A DNA stretch of 64,000 nucleotides, taken from the NCBI GenBank assembly GCA_051024685.1, contig JAZHPA010000008.1, forward strand, positions 1-64,000. The letters are read 5' to 3'. The notes beneath the pieces are model-generated. The model did no database searches and had not been told where the DNA came from. It saw nothing but the letters and a program-made list of their open reading frames with translations. The position numbers were made by a program, and so were the translations under genes. The DNA is from UBA12545 sp051024685. GTDB taxonomy: Bacteria > Bacillota > DSM-521 > Neomoorellales > Neomoorellaceae. This document shows, in pieces, positions 25,455-33,868 of this stretch; the first letter of the stretch is position 1; every line of letters starts with the position of its first letter.

Positions 25455-26274
25455 CACCAGGAAACGATTGGATGTTCTCTTGGTAGAAAGAGGATTGTTC
25501 CCCAGCCGTGAGCGGGCCCGAACGGCCATTATGGCGGGAGAGGTGCTGGTCAACGGACGAGCCCTCTGCAAGCCCGGGAGCCAGGTGGCTGCTGAAGCGG
25601 AAATCGAGGTTTTAAATTCCTCGCCCCGCTACGTCAGCCGCGGGGGTTTGAAGCTGGAGCGGGCCTTACAAGTTTTTGGCGTTGATCCCTCCGGGAGGGT
25701 GGCCTTGGACGCCGGAGCTTCCACCGGGGGGTTTACCGACTGCCTCCTGAAGCACGGCGCCCGACGGGTACACGCGGTAGACGTTGGGTATGGACAGCTC
25801 GACTGGCGCCTGCGCCAGGACCCGCGGGTCGTTGTTCATGAAAGGGTAAACTTACGGTATTTAACCCCGGAGATTCTGGGCGAAAGAGTAGATCTAGCTA
25901 CGCTAGATCTTTCTTTTATTTCTTTAAGCAAGGTGTGGTCGGCCGTTCTGAAGTGTCTTCTTCCCCAGGGCGAAGTAATAGCTCTGGTTAAGCCCCAGTT
26001 TGAAGCAGGGCCGGAAAGGGTGGGGAAAAAGGGTGTAGTGCGCGACCCTGAGGTTCACTGCCAGGTGCTTCTGGAAGTGTGTGCGGGAGCCCAGGCCCAG
26101 GGATTTTCCCTTTGGGGGCTTTCTTATTCCCCCCTTTTAGGCCCGGAGGGAAACAGGGAATTCTTCCTCTGGCTGGGCTTAAGTGCTCCCGGGCTGACGT
26201 GGCGGGAGGTGGAAGCCCTTGTTCCTGAAGTGGTGTCCAGGGCCCATAAAGAAGTAAAAGGTGGAAAGGAGTGA
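25447..26274 (+). CDS. tlyA: TlyA family rRNA methyltransferase
   Basis: The 275-residue protein has an S4 RNA-binding domain (RLDVLLVERGLFPSRERAR, about 5-65) and an FtsJ-like methyltransferase domain with ALDAGASTGGFTDCLL (SAM site), DLATLDLSFISL and the catalytic KPQFEAG. TlyA methylates ribose 2'-OH positions of rRNA. It is a standard neighbour of dxs, nadK, argR and recN. ATG at 25447, overlapping dxs by 8 bases. Confidence 0.92.
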   Translation: MGSTRKRLDVLLVERGLFPSRERARTAIMAGEVLVNGRALCKPGSQVAAEAEIEVLNSSPRYVSRGGLKLERALQVFGVDPSGRVALDAGASTGGFTDCLLKHGARRVHAVDVGYGQLDWRLRQDPRVVVHERVNLRYLTPEILGERVDLATLDLSFISLSKVWSAVLKCLLPQGEVIALVKPQFEAGPERVGKKGVVRDPEVHCQVLLEVCAGAQAQGFSLWGLSYSPLLGPEGNREFFLWLGLSAPGLTWREVEALVPEVVSRAHKEVKGGKE

Positions 26275-26278
26275 AGCC

Positions 26279-26818
26279 TTGGTTGCCGGCGATTTATTTC
26301 TTCTGGGGCTTCTAATCGGTGGTTTTATAGCTGCGTGGTGGCTCAAGCGACGGCAAGCTCAAAGATTGGCCGCCCGGATCCGGCGGGCCCAGAAGGCGGA
26401 AAAAGAGGCCATACGTTTTTTGACCGAGAAAGGCTACCAGGTGATTGATGTCCAGCGCCAGATACCGGTAGTCATGGTGGTAGACGGGCGGGAATATAAA
26501 GGCTCTGTGCGGGCCGACATTGTCGCCCGTAAAGGTGGCAAGACCTATGTTGTGGAAGTTAAAAGCGGGCGCCAGGGCGAAGAGCCAGGAAAGGCGGCCA
26601 CTCGAAGGCAACTGCTGGAATATTTTTTAGTGTACCGGCCTCATGAGTTGCTGTTATTAGACATGCAGGGGCGAAAAATGCACCGCATATCTTTCCGCCT
26701 CGGTGGCAATTGGTATAATAAATTACAGGGGCTCCCAGATATATGGAGATACGCCCTTGCGGGGTCCTTGGGAGCCTTAATCACCTGGTTAGGTTTGGCC
26801 AATGGGTTGGGGAAATGA
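26279..26818 (+). CDS. Membrane-anchored PD-(D/E)XK nuclease-like protein
   Basis: The roughly 179-residue protein has an N-terminal membrane segment (DLFLLGLLIGGFIAAWW), a basic helical linker and a restriction-endonuclease-like core with RADIVARKGGKTYVVEVKSG (Asp, then Glu-x-Lys). A C-terminal hydrophobic stretch (YALAGSLGALITWLGL) follows. The TTG at 26279 has AAAGGAG seven bases upstream; a GTG at 26261 lies inside tlyA. It occupies the slot between tlyA and nadK. Function unknown. The conserved catalytic triad suggests a real nuclease facing the cytoplasm, but the true family was not recognised. Confidence 0.65.
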   Translation: MVAGDLFLLGLLIGGFIAAWWLKRRQAQRLAARIRRAQKAEKEAIRFLTEKGYQVIDVQRQIPVVMVVDGREYKGSVRADIVARKGGKTYVVEVKSGRQGEEPGKAATRRQLLEYFLVYRPHELLLLDMQGRKMHRISFRLGGNWYNKLQGLPDIWRYALAGSLGALITWLGLANGLGK

Positions 26819-26827
26819 GGGACGCCT

Positions 26828-27712
26828 TTGCAGAGAATAGCTTTAATAGCAAATCATAGCAAACCGCAAGTATACGGTGTAGCCCTTAACCTGATGGACT
26901 GGCTGGAAAAACGGGGCGTTGAGCCCCTGGTGCTGTCCAGCACGGCCGAAAAGCTTGGTTGTCCCGGGCGAGGTATTCCGGCCGAAGAACTGGTGAAGGC
27001 GGACTGTGTGTTGTCATTGGGGGGAGACGGCACGCTTTTGCAGGCAGCCAGGCTGGTAGCAGAAATGGGGATACCCATTTTAGGGGTCAATTTGGGCCAC
27101 TTGGGGTTTTTGACGGAAATCGAACTAAGTGAACTCTTTCCTTCCCTGGAGAGGCTTCTGGGCGGCGATTTCAGCATCGAAGAGCGGATGATGCTGTCCA
27201 CCTGCCTGTGGCGAGACGGGAGAAAGGCCTTTTTTACAGCCCTAAACGATGTGGTTATTACCAAAGGTGCCTTTTCCCGCATGCTCAGATTGGAAGTATA
27301 TGTAGGCGAGGCCTATCTCGATACCTATCCGGCGGACGGGCTGATTGTGTCTTCTCCTACCGGATCTACGGCCTACTCCCTTTCGGCGGGGGGGCCTTTG
27401 GTGTCACCGGAGCTGCAGGTAATGATTATAACCCCTATCTGTCCCCACACCCTTTACGCCCGTCCCCTGGTAGTACGGGGAGACCGGGAAATTCGCGTCA
27501 AGGTCTATGCCGCAGGAGCCGAAGTGATGCTAACCGTTGACGGCCAGCAAGGGGTACACTTAAACCACGGCGACGAAGTGATCACCTCTAAAGCGGGGGT
27601 GCCCGCCCGCCTCATACGTCTGCAGGGGCGTTCATTTTACAGCTTGGTACGGGAAAAACTGCGGGAAGGAGGTAACCGCCATAGCCTTGAAGAGCCTGGC
27701 GAGGAGGGATGA
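26828..27712 (+). CDS. nadK: NAD kinase
   Basis: It phosphorylates NAD to NADP. The 294-residue product has SLGGDGTLLQAARL (GGDG motif), GVNLGHLGFLTE, the NDVVITKG motif and SPTGSTAYSLSAGGPLVSP. TTG at 26828 follows GAGGGA. In this operon it supplies NADP for NfnAB and FolD. It overlaps argR by 4 bases. Confidence 0.96.
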   Translation: MQRIALIANHSKPQVYGVALNLMDWLEKRGVEPLVLSSTAEKLGCPGRGIPAEELVKADCVLSLGGDGTLLQAARLVAEMGIPILGVNLGHLGFLTEIELSELFPSLERLLGGDFSIEERMMLSTCLWRDGRKAFFTALNDVVITKGAFSRMLRLEVYVGEAYLDTYPADGLIVSSPTGSTAYSLSAGGPLVSPELQVMIITPICPHTLYARPLVVRGDREIRVKVYAAGAEVMLTVDGQQGVHLNHGDEVITSKAGVPARLIRLQGRSFYSLVREKLREGGNRHSLEEPGEEG

Positions 27713-28164
27713 AAAAAGCCAAGCGCCAACAGCTCATATTATCCATCATTGGGGAAAAGCCTATTGAGACTCAGTTGCAGCTAATCCAGGAACTCCGGGC
27801 CCGGGGATTAGAGGTAACCCAAGCCACCATATCCAGGGACATCAAGGAATTGGGCCTGATAAAGGTGCCGGCCGGGGAGAACAGCTATCGCTACGCTCCT
27901 CCGCCGGAAGAGCGGCGGCCGAATCCCTATCTGCGTTTGCAGCGGTTGTTTCAGGATTCGGTGGTCAAAGTTGATTTCAGTGAAAATCTTATTCTTATCC
28001 GAACCCTCCCCGGCACCGCCCATGCCGTGGCGTCCTGTATCGACCAAATTGAATGGCCGGAAATTATCGGTACCGTGGCCGGGGATGATACCATTTTAGT
28101 CATTATCAAGCCCAAGGACGCCGTGCCTAACATTTTCCATCGCTTCATAACCTTGCTGTCGTAG
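27709..28164 (+). CDS. argR: Arginine repressor ArgR/AhrC
   Basis: The 151-residue product has an N-terminal winged helix (AKRQQLILSIIGEKPIETQL, EVTQATISRDIKELGLIKV) and a C-terminal arginine-binding hexamerisation domain with RTLPGTAHAVASCID and IGTVAGDDTILVI. It is a fixed part of the tlyA-nadK-argR-recN cluster. Spacing to recN is 10 bases. Confidence 0.96.
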   Translation: MKKAKRQQLILSIIGEKPIETQLQLIQELRARGLEVTQATISRDIKELGLIKVPAGENSYRYAPPPEERRPNPYLRLQRLFQDSVVKVDFSENLILIRTLPGTAHAVASCIDQIEWPEIIGTVAGDDTILVIIKPKDAVPNIFHRFITLLS

Positions 28165-28174
28165 GAGGAAGCGT

Positions 28175-29866
28175 ATGCTACAGCTCCTACAAATAGAGAA
28201 TTTTGCCTTGATTGAAAAACTGGACCTCGAACTGGGGCCCGGTTTAAACGTTTTGACTGGAGAAACGGGAGCTGGCAAGTCCATTATTATCGATGCCATC
28301 GGATTACTGGTGGGGGCGAGGGCTTCCGGAGATTATCTCCGGGAAGGCAGCCCAAGGGCGCGGGTCAGCGGCCTTTTTAATTGCCGAGGAATAACCGGCG
28401 TGGAAGAAGCCCTCGGAGAGCTGGGTATTCCTATGGAAGAAGATGGAAGCCTTCTCCTAAGCCGGGAGCTCAGCAGCAGCGGTCGTCATACTTGTCGCAT
28501 CAACGGGCGCAGTGTCACCCTTTCCATGTACCAGCGGGTTGGTCAACAACTGGTAGATTTACACGGGCAGCATGCTTACCAGTCCCTCCTTAAGCCGAGC
28601 TACCAGTTACAGTTGCTGGACAGTTTTGCCGGTCTTGAAGCCTTACGCCGGGAAGTAGCGGATATATACGCTAAGTGGCGGTCCACGCAAGAAGAACTGG
28701 CGGATCTTTACGGCAACCCTGAGGAAAGGGAAAGACAAAAGGATTTGTTGCGCTTTCAGGTAGAAGAAATCGACAGGGCTGCCCTGCGGGTAGGGGAAGA
28801 AGAAGAACTGCGGCAAGAGCTCCAGGTTTTAAATAACACTGAAGAGTTAACCCGGGAGGCGCGGGCTGTATATAACCTCCTCTTTGGAGGGCAGGACGTG
28901 CGAAGTGAAGCAGCCTACGATCTCCTCGCCCAAGCCGAGGAACGCTTGAAAGCCATGGCCAGCATTAATCCGGAACTCGGCAAATGGGTGGACCTTCTCG
29001 AAGAAGCCAGGGTGCAGGTAGAGGAAGTAGCCAGGGCCGTGAGATCCTACGGTGAAGGGCTGGAGTTTGACCCCGCACGTATCCAGCAGATCGAAGAACG
29101 CCTAGAAACGCTGCGCCGTTTGCGGCGTAAATACGGGGAAACAGTGGAAGAAATTTTGCGTTTTCGCCAGGAAGCCGCTTGTGCCCTGTCCAGATTCGAA
29201 CAGAGGGAGGAGAATGCTAAATTATTGGAGGAAGAGCTCAATCGTTTAGAGGACCTTTACCGGGAAAAGGCGGGCCAGCTCCGGAAGTTGCGCCTCCAGG
29301 CGGCCCGGCGGTTGGAAAAAGAAATAGAGAATGCCCTGCACGATTTGGCCCTGCCGACGGCCAGGGTAACCATTGCCTGCCGTCAGAAGGAAGTTCCCGG
29401 GCCCCAGGGATGGGACGCGGTAGAATTCTTTTTTCAGCCCAACCCGGGAGAAGGGAGCTACCCCCTGGCCCAGATAGCTTCGGGGGGAGAAATGGCCAGG
29501 GTTATGCTGGCTTTAAAAAGCATCCTGGCGAGTGTGGATGAGATTCCCACCCTCATTTTTGATGAAGTTGATGCCGGCGTGGGCGGTCATGCTGCGCGCG
29601 CCGTTGCCTTACACCTGGCCCACATTGGAAAGCGCCATCAGGTTCTCTGTGTGACGCATTCCGCCCAATTAGCCAGCTTAGCTGACTGCCATTTTAATGT
29701 AAATAAGGTAATAGATGGTGGGAGAACCTTTACCCAAGTAAAAGAACTAAGAGGCCAAGACCGGCTGGAAGAACTGGCCCGGCTGCTTTCCGGTGAGGTA
29801 AGCCCAACAGCTTTGAAGCACGCTGGTGAGCTCTTAGACCAGGCAAAAGCAATTAAACGTAATTAA
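28175..29866 (+). CDS. recN: DNA repair protein RecN
   Basis: SMC-like ATPase acting in double-strand break repair. The 563-residue product has a Walker A (TGETGAGKSIIIDAIGLLVG), long coiled-coil arms (about 160-385), the signature IASGGEMARVMLALKSIL, Walker B TLIFDEVDAGVGG and CVTHSAQLASLAD. ATG at 28175 with TAGGAGGAAGCGT upstream. It is the last gene of the long operon. Confidence 0.97.
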   Translation: MLQLLQIENFALIEKLDLELGPGLNVLTGETGAGKSIIIDAIGLLVGARASGDYLREGSPRARVSGLFNCRGITGVEEALGELGIPMEEDGSLLLSRELSSSGRHTCRINGRSVTLSMYQRVGQQLVDLHGQHAYQSLLKPSYQLQLLDSFAGLEALRREVADIYAKWRSTQEELADLYGNPEERERQKDLLRFQVEEIDRAALRVGEEEELRQELQVLNNTEELTREARAVYNLLFGGQDVRSEAAYDLLAQAEERLKAMASINPELGKWVDLLEEARVQVEEVARAVRSYGEGLEFDPARIQQIEERLETLRRLRRKYGETVEEILRFRQEAACALSRFEQREENAKLLEEELNRLEDLYREKAGQLRKLRLQAARRLEKEIENALHDLALPTARVTIACRQKEVPGPQGWDAVEFFFQPNPGEGSYPLAQIASGGEMARVMLALKSILASVDEIPTLIFDEVDAGVGGHAARAVALHLAHIGKRHQVLCVTHSAQLASLADCHFNVNKVIDGGRTFTQVKELRGQDRLEELARLLSGEVSPTALKHAGELLDQAKAIKRN

Positions 29867-29996
29867 AGCATTTTAGCAGTATATTTCACCTTCTACCAGG
29901 CCAAACCTCGCTAATAGGCCGTTTTTTACAGCATAAAAGCGGCCGGGCGGGGTTAATTTATTCTTAGAAACGAGTTATAAAAAGCGAGGTGAAGTT

Positions 29997-31340
29997 TTGA
30001 AAGACCGGAGAAGGAAAATTTTAGGAATACTTTTGGCCCTGCTGGTCTTGGTTGGCGCTCTGGCTCCTCCGGTGCGCACTTTTTTCGACCTACCTGCAGA
30101 ACAACAGGTGGTCCTGGGTGAAAAAATCCAACTAAGCTGGCAGTTACCACCTTCTTGGGAAAGACAAATCGCCTGGATTATTTACGACTCCCAAGGCAGC
30201 AGTAGAATAGCCCGGGCGAGCGGTGGTTTTAGCACCACCGAGGCAGGTGATCTGCACCTGCAGTTGAAGCTCTTTGGTATTATTCCCCTAAAAAATATTA
30301 ATATTCAAGTAGTAAAGCCCGTTGCCGTGGTTCCGGGCGGTCATTCCATCGGCATCCTTCTGCATACCCACGGGGTGCTGGTGGTAGGCGAAGCAGGGGT
30401 GGAAACCCCCCAGGGAGAAAAAAGATACCCGGCCAGGCGGGCCGGGTTAGAGGTAGGAGATGTTATTCTGGCCGTCAACGGTCAGGAGGTGAAAAGTGAG
30501 GAAGACTTAGCCAGCCTTGTTCACAGTGCAGGTAAAGCGGGGAAAAAAGTTGAGCTGCTGGTTCGGAGGGGGGAACGGGAATTTACGGTGAATATCCAGC
30601 CGGAATACTGCCGGGAAACCGGACGCTATCGCATAGGGCTTTATGTGAGGGATAGCACTGCGGGAGTAGGCACCCTTACTTTCTATCATCCCACCCGTGG
30701 GATTTATGGAGCCCTAGGGCATAAGGTAATGCCGGAATACTGTTCCCATGCTTTAGAAATCACAGGAGGGAAGATCATAGCCGCTGCGGTGCAGGGCATT
30801 CAGCAGGCCAGGAAGGGACAGCCAGGTGAAAAGATAGGCTTATTTTTGGATAACCCAAGTTTTAGCGGTATTATCCAAAAAAATACACCATTTGGTATAT
30901 TCGGTGTATTGTCCGGCCGACCTTTACCCGGCCCTTATGGAAACCCGGTACCGGTAGCGTTAAACAACCAGGTGCGTACCGGGAGGGCGGAAATCTTGAC
31001 CGTAGTATCCGGTGAACAAGTAGAAGCCTTCGAGGCCTATATCGAAAGAGTTTTGCCCCAGCAATACTCTAACGGTAAGGGCCTGATTATCCGCATCACC
31101 GATCCCAGGTTGCTGAGCTTGACGGGGGGTATTATCCAGGGCATGAGCGGCAGTCCTATTTTGCAGGACGGGAAGCTGGTGGGAGCAGTTACCCACGTAT
31201 TTGTAAACGATCCCACCAGAGGTTACGGTGTGCTGGCAGAATGGATGCTAAAGGAAAGCGGGCTCTGGGAGGATGAATCGGCACAAGAGACTACCGGGAA
31301 GCTCCTTGTCGAACTTCCTGGTAGTTTGTTTTTTATTTAG
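29997..31340 (+). CDS. spoIVB: SpoIVB peptidase
   Basis: This serine peptidase is secreted from the forespore into the intermembrane space and triggers SpoIVFA cleavage and SigK activation. The 447-residue product has an N-terminal membrane segment (ILLALLVLVGALAPPV), a PDZ domain (about 130-200) and the S55 domain with GALGHKVMPEYC (His) and GMSGSPILQDGKLVGAVTHV (catalytic Ser). TTG at 29997 after GCGAGGTGAAG. It lies 130 bases after recN with no clear terminator, in the same recN-spoIVB-spo0A order as Bacillus. Confidence 0.93.
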   Translation: MKDRRRKILGILLALLVLVGALAPPVRTFFDLPAEQQVVLGEKIQLSWQLPPSWERQIAWIIYDSQGSSRIARASGGFSTTEAGDLHLQLKLFGIIPLKNINIQVVKPVAVVPGGHSIGILLHTHGVLVVGEAGVETPQGEKRYPARRAGLEVGDVILAVNGQEVKSEEDLASLVHSAGKAGKKVELLVRRGEREFTVNIQPEYCRETGRYRIGLYVRDSTAGVGTLTFYHPTRGIYGALGHKVMPEYCSHALEITGGKIIAAAVQGIQQARKGQPGEKIGLFLDNPSFSGIIQKNTPFGIFGVLSGRPLPGPYGNPVPVALNNQVRTGRAEILTVVSGEQVEAFEAYIERVLPQQYSNGKGLIIRITDPRLLSLTGGIIQGMSGSPILQDGKLVGAVTHVFVNDPTRGYGVLAEWMLKESGLWEDESAQETTGKLLVELPGSLFFI

Positions 31341-31385
31341 ATGAAAAACGGACCTGGTGGCGTACAACCAAAAGTTTTGCGGCTG

Positions 31386-31414
31386 GAAGGATTATCCCTC
31401 TCCTGCGTCGAAAT
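31386..31414 (+). promoter_or_regulatory. SigH-type promoter with 0A-box-like site before spo0A
   Basis: GAAGGATTA (consensus RnAGGAwWW), 12 bases, GTCGAAAT (consensus RnnGAAT). CGTCGAA at 31406-31412 matches six of seven bases of the 0A box TGTCGAA and overlaps the -10. spo0A is SigH- and Spo0A-controlled in Bacillus, so the signals fit what is known. Confidence 0.5.
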
Positions 31415-31460
31415 TATTGCCCGGAAAATAGCAGGAAAATACAGGAGGCGGGATGGATAG

Positions 31461-32222
31461 ATGACCCAACCCATAAAAGTGCTGGTGGCCGATGATAACA
31501 AAGAATTCTGTGAGGTGCTGGAGGAGTACTTTAACGAGCAACCGGACCTTATTTTAACGGGGATTGCCCATAACGGACACGAAACGCTCCAATTAATTCG
31601 CGAATGCGAACCGGATATTGTAGTCTTGGATATTATAATGCCTCATCTGGACGGCATCGGAGTACTGGAACGGCTGATGGAATATGATCCCCGGCCCAAG
31701 GTAGTGGTCTTAACGGCCCTGGGTCAGGAGGCTATGACCATTCGAACCCTAGAGTTGGGAGCTGACTACTACATACTCAAGCCCTTCGATCTGGAGGTAT
31801 TGGGCAATCGCCTGCGGCAACTCGCCAACGGGCAGCCTCTTCCACCTTCGGCCCCGATTGCCCGCAATCGCAATATGGACATCGAAGTTACCAAAATCAT
31901 TCACCAAATGGGGGTTCCGGCCCATATTAAGGGTTACCAGTATTTACGGGAAGCCATCCTTCTGGTCATCGAAGACGTAAACCTGCTGGGAGCAGTCACC
32001 AAGGAGCTTTACCCCATGATTGCCCGCAAGTACATGACCACTCCCAGCCGTGTAGAGAGGGCTATTCGCCATGCCATCGAGCTGGCCTGGGACCGGGGCA
32101 ATGTGGATATGATGAACAAGTTCTTTGGCTACACTATCAATATGGAGCGAGGAAAGCCGACCAACTCGGAGTTTATCGCCATGGTGGCCGACAAGCTCCG
32201 AATTGGGGCTAAAATTAATTAA
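31461..32222 (+). CDS. spo0A: Sporulation master regulator Spo0A
   Basis: The 253-residue response regulator has a receiver domain (1-120) with the phospho-acceptor Asp in DIVVLDIIMPHLDG, Thr in VVLTALGQ and Lys in YILKPFDLE. The C-terminal DNA-binding domain includes the highly conserved YPMIARKYMTTPSRVERAIR recognition region. ATG at 31461. The gene is 120 bases after spoIVB and has its own likely promoter. Confidence 0.97.
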   Translation: MTQPIKVLVADDNKEFCEVLEEYFNEQPDLILTGIAHNGHETLQLIRECEPDIVVLDIIMPHLDGIGVLERLMEYDPRPKVVVLTALGQEAMTIRTLELGADYYILKPFDLEVLGNRLRQLANGQPLPPSAPIARNRNMDIEVTKIIHQMGVPAHIKGYQYLREAILLVIEDVNLLGAVTKELYPMIARKYMTTPSRVERAIRHAIELAWDRGNVDMMNKFFGYTINMERGKPTNSEFIAMVADKLRIGAKIN

Positions 32223-32231
32223 TAAAAAGGG

Positions 32232-32250
32232 CACCCTTGCAGGGTGTTCT
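32232..32250 (+). terminator. Weak terminator-like hairpin after spo0A
   Basis: CACCCT and AGGGTG form a 6-bp stem with a TGC loop, followed by TTCTTAAATTTT. It is short, so read-through to the NUDIX gene is likely. Confidence 0.35.
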
Positions 32251-32274
32251 TAAATTTTGGGGAGGTTTTAAGCA

Positions 32275-32847
32275 GTGATAGAGGAGAATAGGTTTAGAGA
32301 GAGATGTTTAAAATCCGAAAGAATTTATACCGGTAAAATCCTTAACCTCCGTAAGGACAGGGTAGCGCTGCCCGACGGCCGGGAGGCCAGCCGGGAGGTC
32401 GTCGAGCATACAGGGGCTGTAGCCGTGGTGGCGCTGGACCATGAGGAGAGGGTTTACTTGGTAAGACAGTATCGTTACCCCATTGGGAAAGTTACCTTGG
32501 AAATCCCGGCGGGGAAGCTCGACCCCGGGGAGAATCCCGAAGCCTGCGCCCGGCGGGAGTTGAGGGAAGAAGTGGGCCTCGTAGCCGAAAATTGGCAGCA
32601 CCTCCTGACTTTTTACAGTACTCCTGGTTTTTCCGATGAAATCATGTACCTCTTTCTGGCCCGGGACCTTTCCAGGGAGAAGGCCCAGCCGGATGAAGAT
32701 GAGTTTCTGGAAATCCTCTCTTTGCCCCTGGAAGAGGCCCTGCTTAAGATCCGGGAAGGGGAAATTATGGATGCCAAAACCATAATCGGATTACTGGCTC
32801 TGAGGTATAAAGTAACCGGCCAAGCATATTCATTTTATAAGGAATAA
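32275..32847 (+). CDS. ADP-ribose pyrophosphatase-type NUDIX hydrolase
   Basis: The 190-residue product has the complete Nudix box GKLDPGENPEACARRELREE with VGL, and VRQYRYPIGKVTLEIPAGKL, typical of the ADP-ribose/ADP-sugar hydrolases (NudF type). These split ADP-ribose to AMP and ribose-5-phosphate. It starts with GTG at 32275 after GGGGAGG. It precedes spoIIM, a common neighbourhood in Clostridia. Confidence 0.9.
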   Translation: MIEENRFRERCLKSERIYTGKILNLRKDRVALPDGREASREVVEHTGAVAVVALDHEERVYLVRQYRYPIGKVTLEIPAGKLDPGENPEACARRELREEVGLVAENWQHLLTFYSTPGFSDEIMYLFLARDLSREKAQPDEDEFLEILSLPLEEALLKIREGEIMDAKTIIGLLALRYKVTGQAYSFYKE

Positions 32848-32887
32848 AGCAGGGACAAATACGAGACGGTGCAAGGAGACGACATAA

Positions 32888-33505
32888 ATGGATCGGGCCC
32901 TGGCACGGCATTTGCAACAGAACATCGTTCTTTACCTGCTGGTGGGTTGCGTTTTTGTCGGAGGCATACTGTTGGGTGCCGTAGTGGTCCTGCTGTTAGG
33001 GGAAGGCCACCAGGTGGAGCTGACTGCTCACCTGGATAACCTTTTGCAGCGACTCGTCGTAGCCGAGCCCCTGGCCGGGGCCGTTACCGTACAGGCGGCT
33101 TTAAAAGGGATAAAGGAAATAGGTTTTTTTTGGATTTTAGGTTTAACCGTCATAGGATCACCTTTAATTGTGGCCTCCGTCCTGAGCAAGGGTTTTGTCC
33201 TGGGGTTTACCGTGGCTTTCTTGGTGCAGGAAAAATCCCTGCAGGGAGTGGCCCTGTCTCTTTTATCCGTACTGCCTTTCAACATAATCCGCCTTCCTGC
33301 TCTGCTCGCGGGCGCGGTTTTGGCCCTTTCCTTTTCTTGGAGCCTGGCAAAGGGTAGCCTAGGCCTTAAGGGCGGCGGTTTCCTAGGTCAGCTCGTGATG
33401 TATTCATTAGTGATGGGTTTCCTGGCCCTGGTAATCATGGGAAGCGGGTTAATTGAGGCGTACTTGGCACCTCCTTTAGCCCGAATCGTCTTGCAGTATC
33501 TTTAG
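32888..33505 (+). CDS. spoIIM: Stage II sporulation protein M
   Basis: SpoIIM is a membrane component of the SpoIIDMP machine that thins septal peptidoglycan and drives engulfment. The 205-residue product has five hydrophobic segments, starting with IVLYLLVGCVFVGGILLGAV, and the conserved FFWILGLTVIGSPLIVAS and GFVLGFTVAFLV. ATG at 32888 with AAGGAGACG. Confidence 0.88.
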   Translation: MDRALARHLQQNIVLYLLVGCVFVGGILLGAVVVLLLGEGHQVELTAHLDNLLQRLVVAEPLAGAVTVQAALKGIKEIGFFWILGLTVIGSPLIVASVLSKGFVLGFTVAFLVQEKSLQGVALSLLSVLPFNIIRLPALLAGAVLALSFSWSLAKGSLGLKGGGFLGQLVMYSLVMGFLALVIMGSGLIEAYLAPPLARIVLQYL

Positions 33506-33524
33506 ACGAAGGGAGGCAACAAAA

Positions 33525-33758
33525 ATGCTGGTCGTCACTATTACTAACTGGCGAAGAAAACTGGTCTGGCTCCTGGCAGCTTTGTTAGTAGGAATGGCCT
33601 TATTGCTAGGGCAATCATCCTTGGAACACACCGCCCCAAGCCTGCCCGCGAGCGCCGACGTGAAACAAGAGATGGCCGGGGAGAAAAGCGGTACCCTGAA
33701 GCAGGGAATTATGGAGAGACTACTAACAAAGCTGCGGCAGTATTATCAAGGAGAGTAA
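33525..33758 (+). CDS. Small single-span protein of unknown function
   Basis: The 77-residue product has one N-terminal hydrophobic segment (LVWLLAALLVGMALLLG) and a charged tail. ATG after GAAGGGAGG. It is directly followed by a good terminator and follows spoIIM by 19 bases, so it is probably co-expressed. No family recognised. Confidence 0.6.
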   Translation: MLVVTITNWRRKLVWLLAALLVGMALLLGQSSLEHTAPSLPASADVKQEMAGEKSGTLKQGIMERLLTKLRQYYQGE

Positions 33759-33762
33759 CTCG

Positions 33763-33788
33763 AGCGGGTACTCAACCCGCTTTTTTTG
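33763..33788 (+). terminator. Rho-independent terminator
   Basis: AGCGGGT / ACCCGCT stem, loop ACTCA, then a run of T. It ends the NUDIX-spoIIM unit. Confidence 0.88.
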
Positions 33789-33868
33789 TTAATGATGGCG
33801 TGGATGGAGGAGTTTGCCAGGAAATGTGGAAATTAAATGGTAAAAGCCAAGGAAGCGGGTGATGACCT

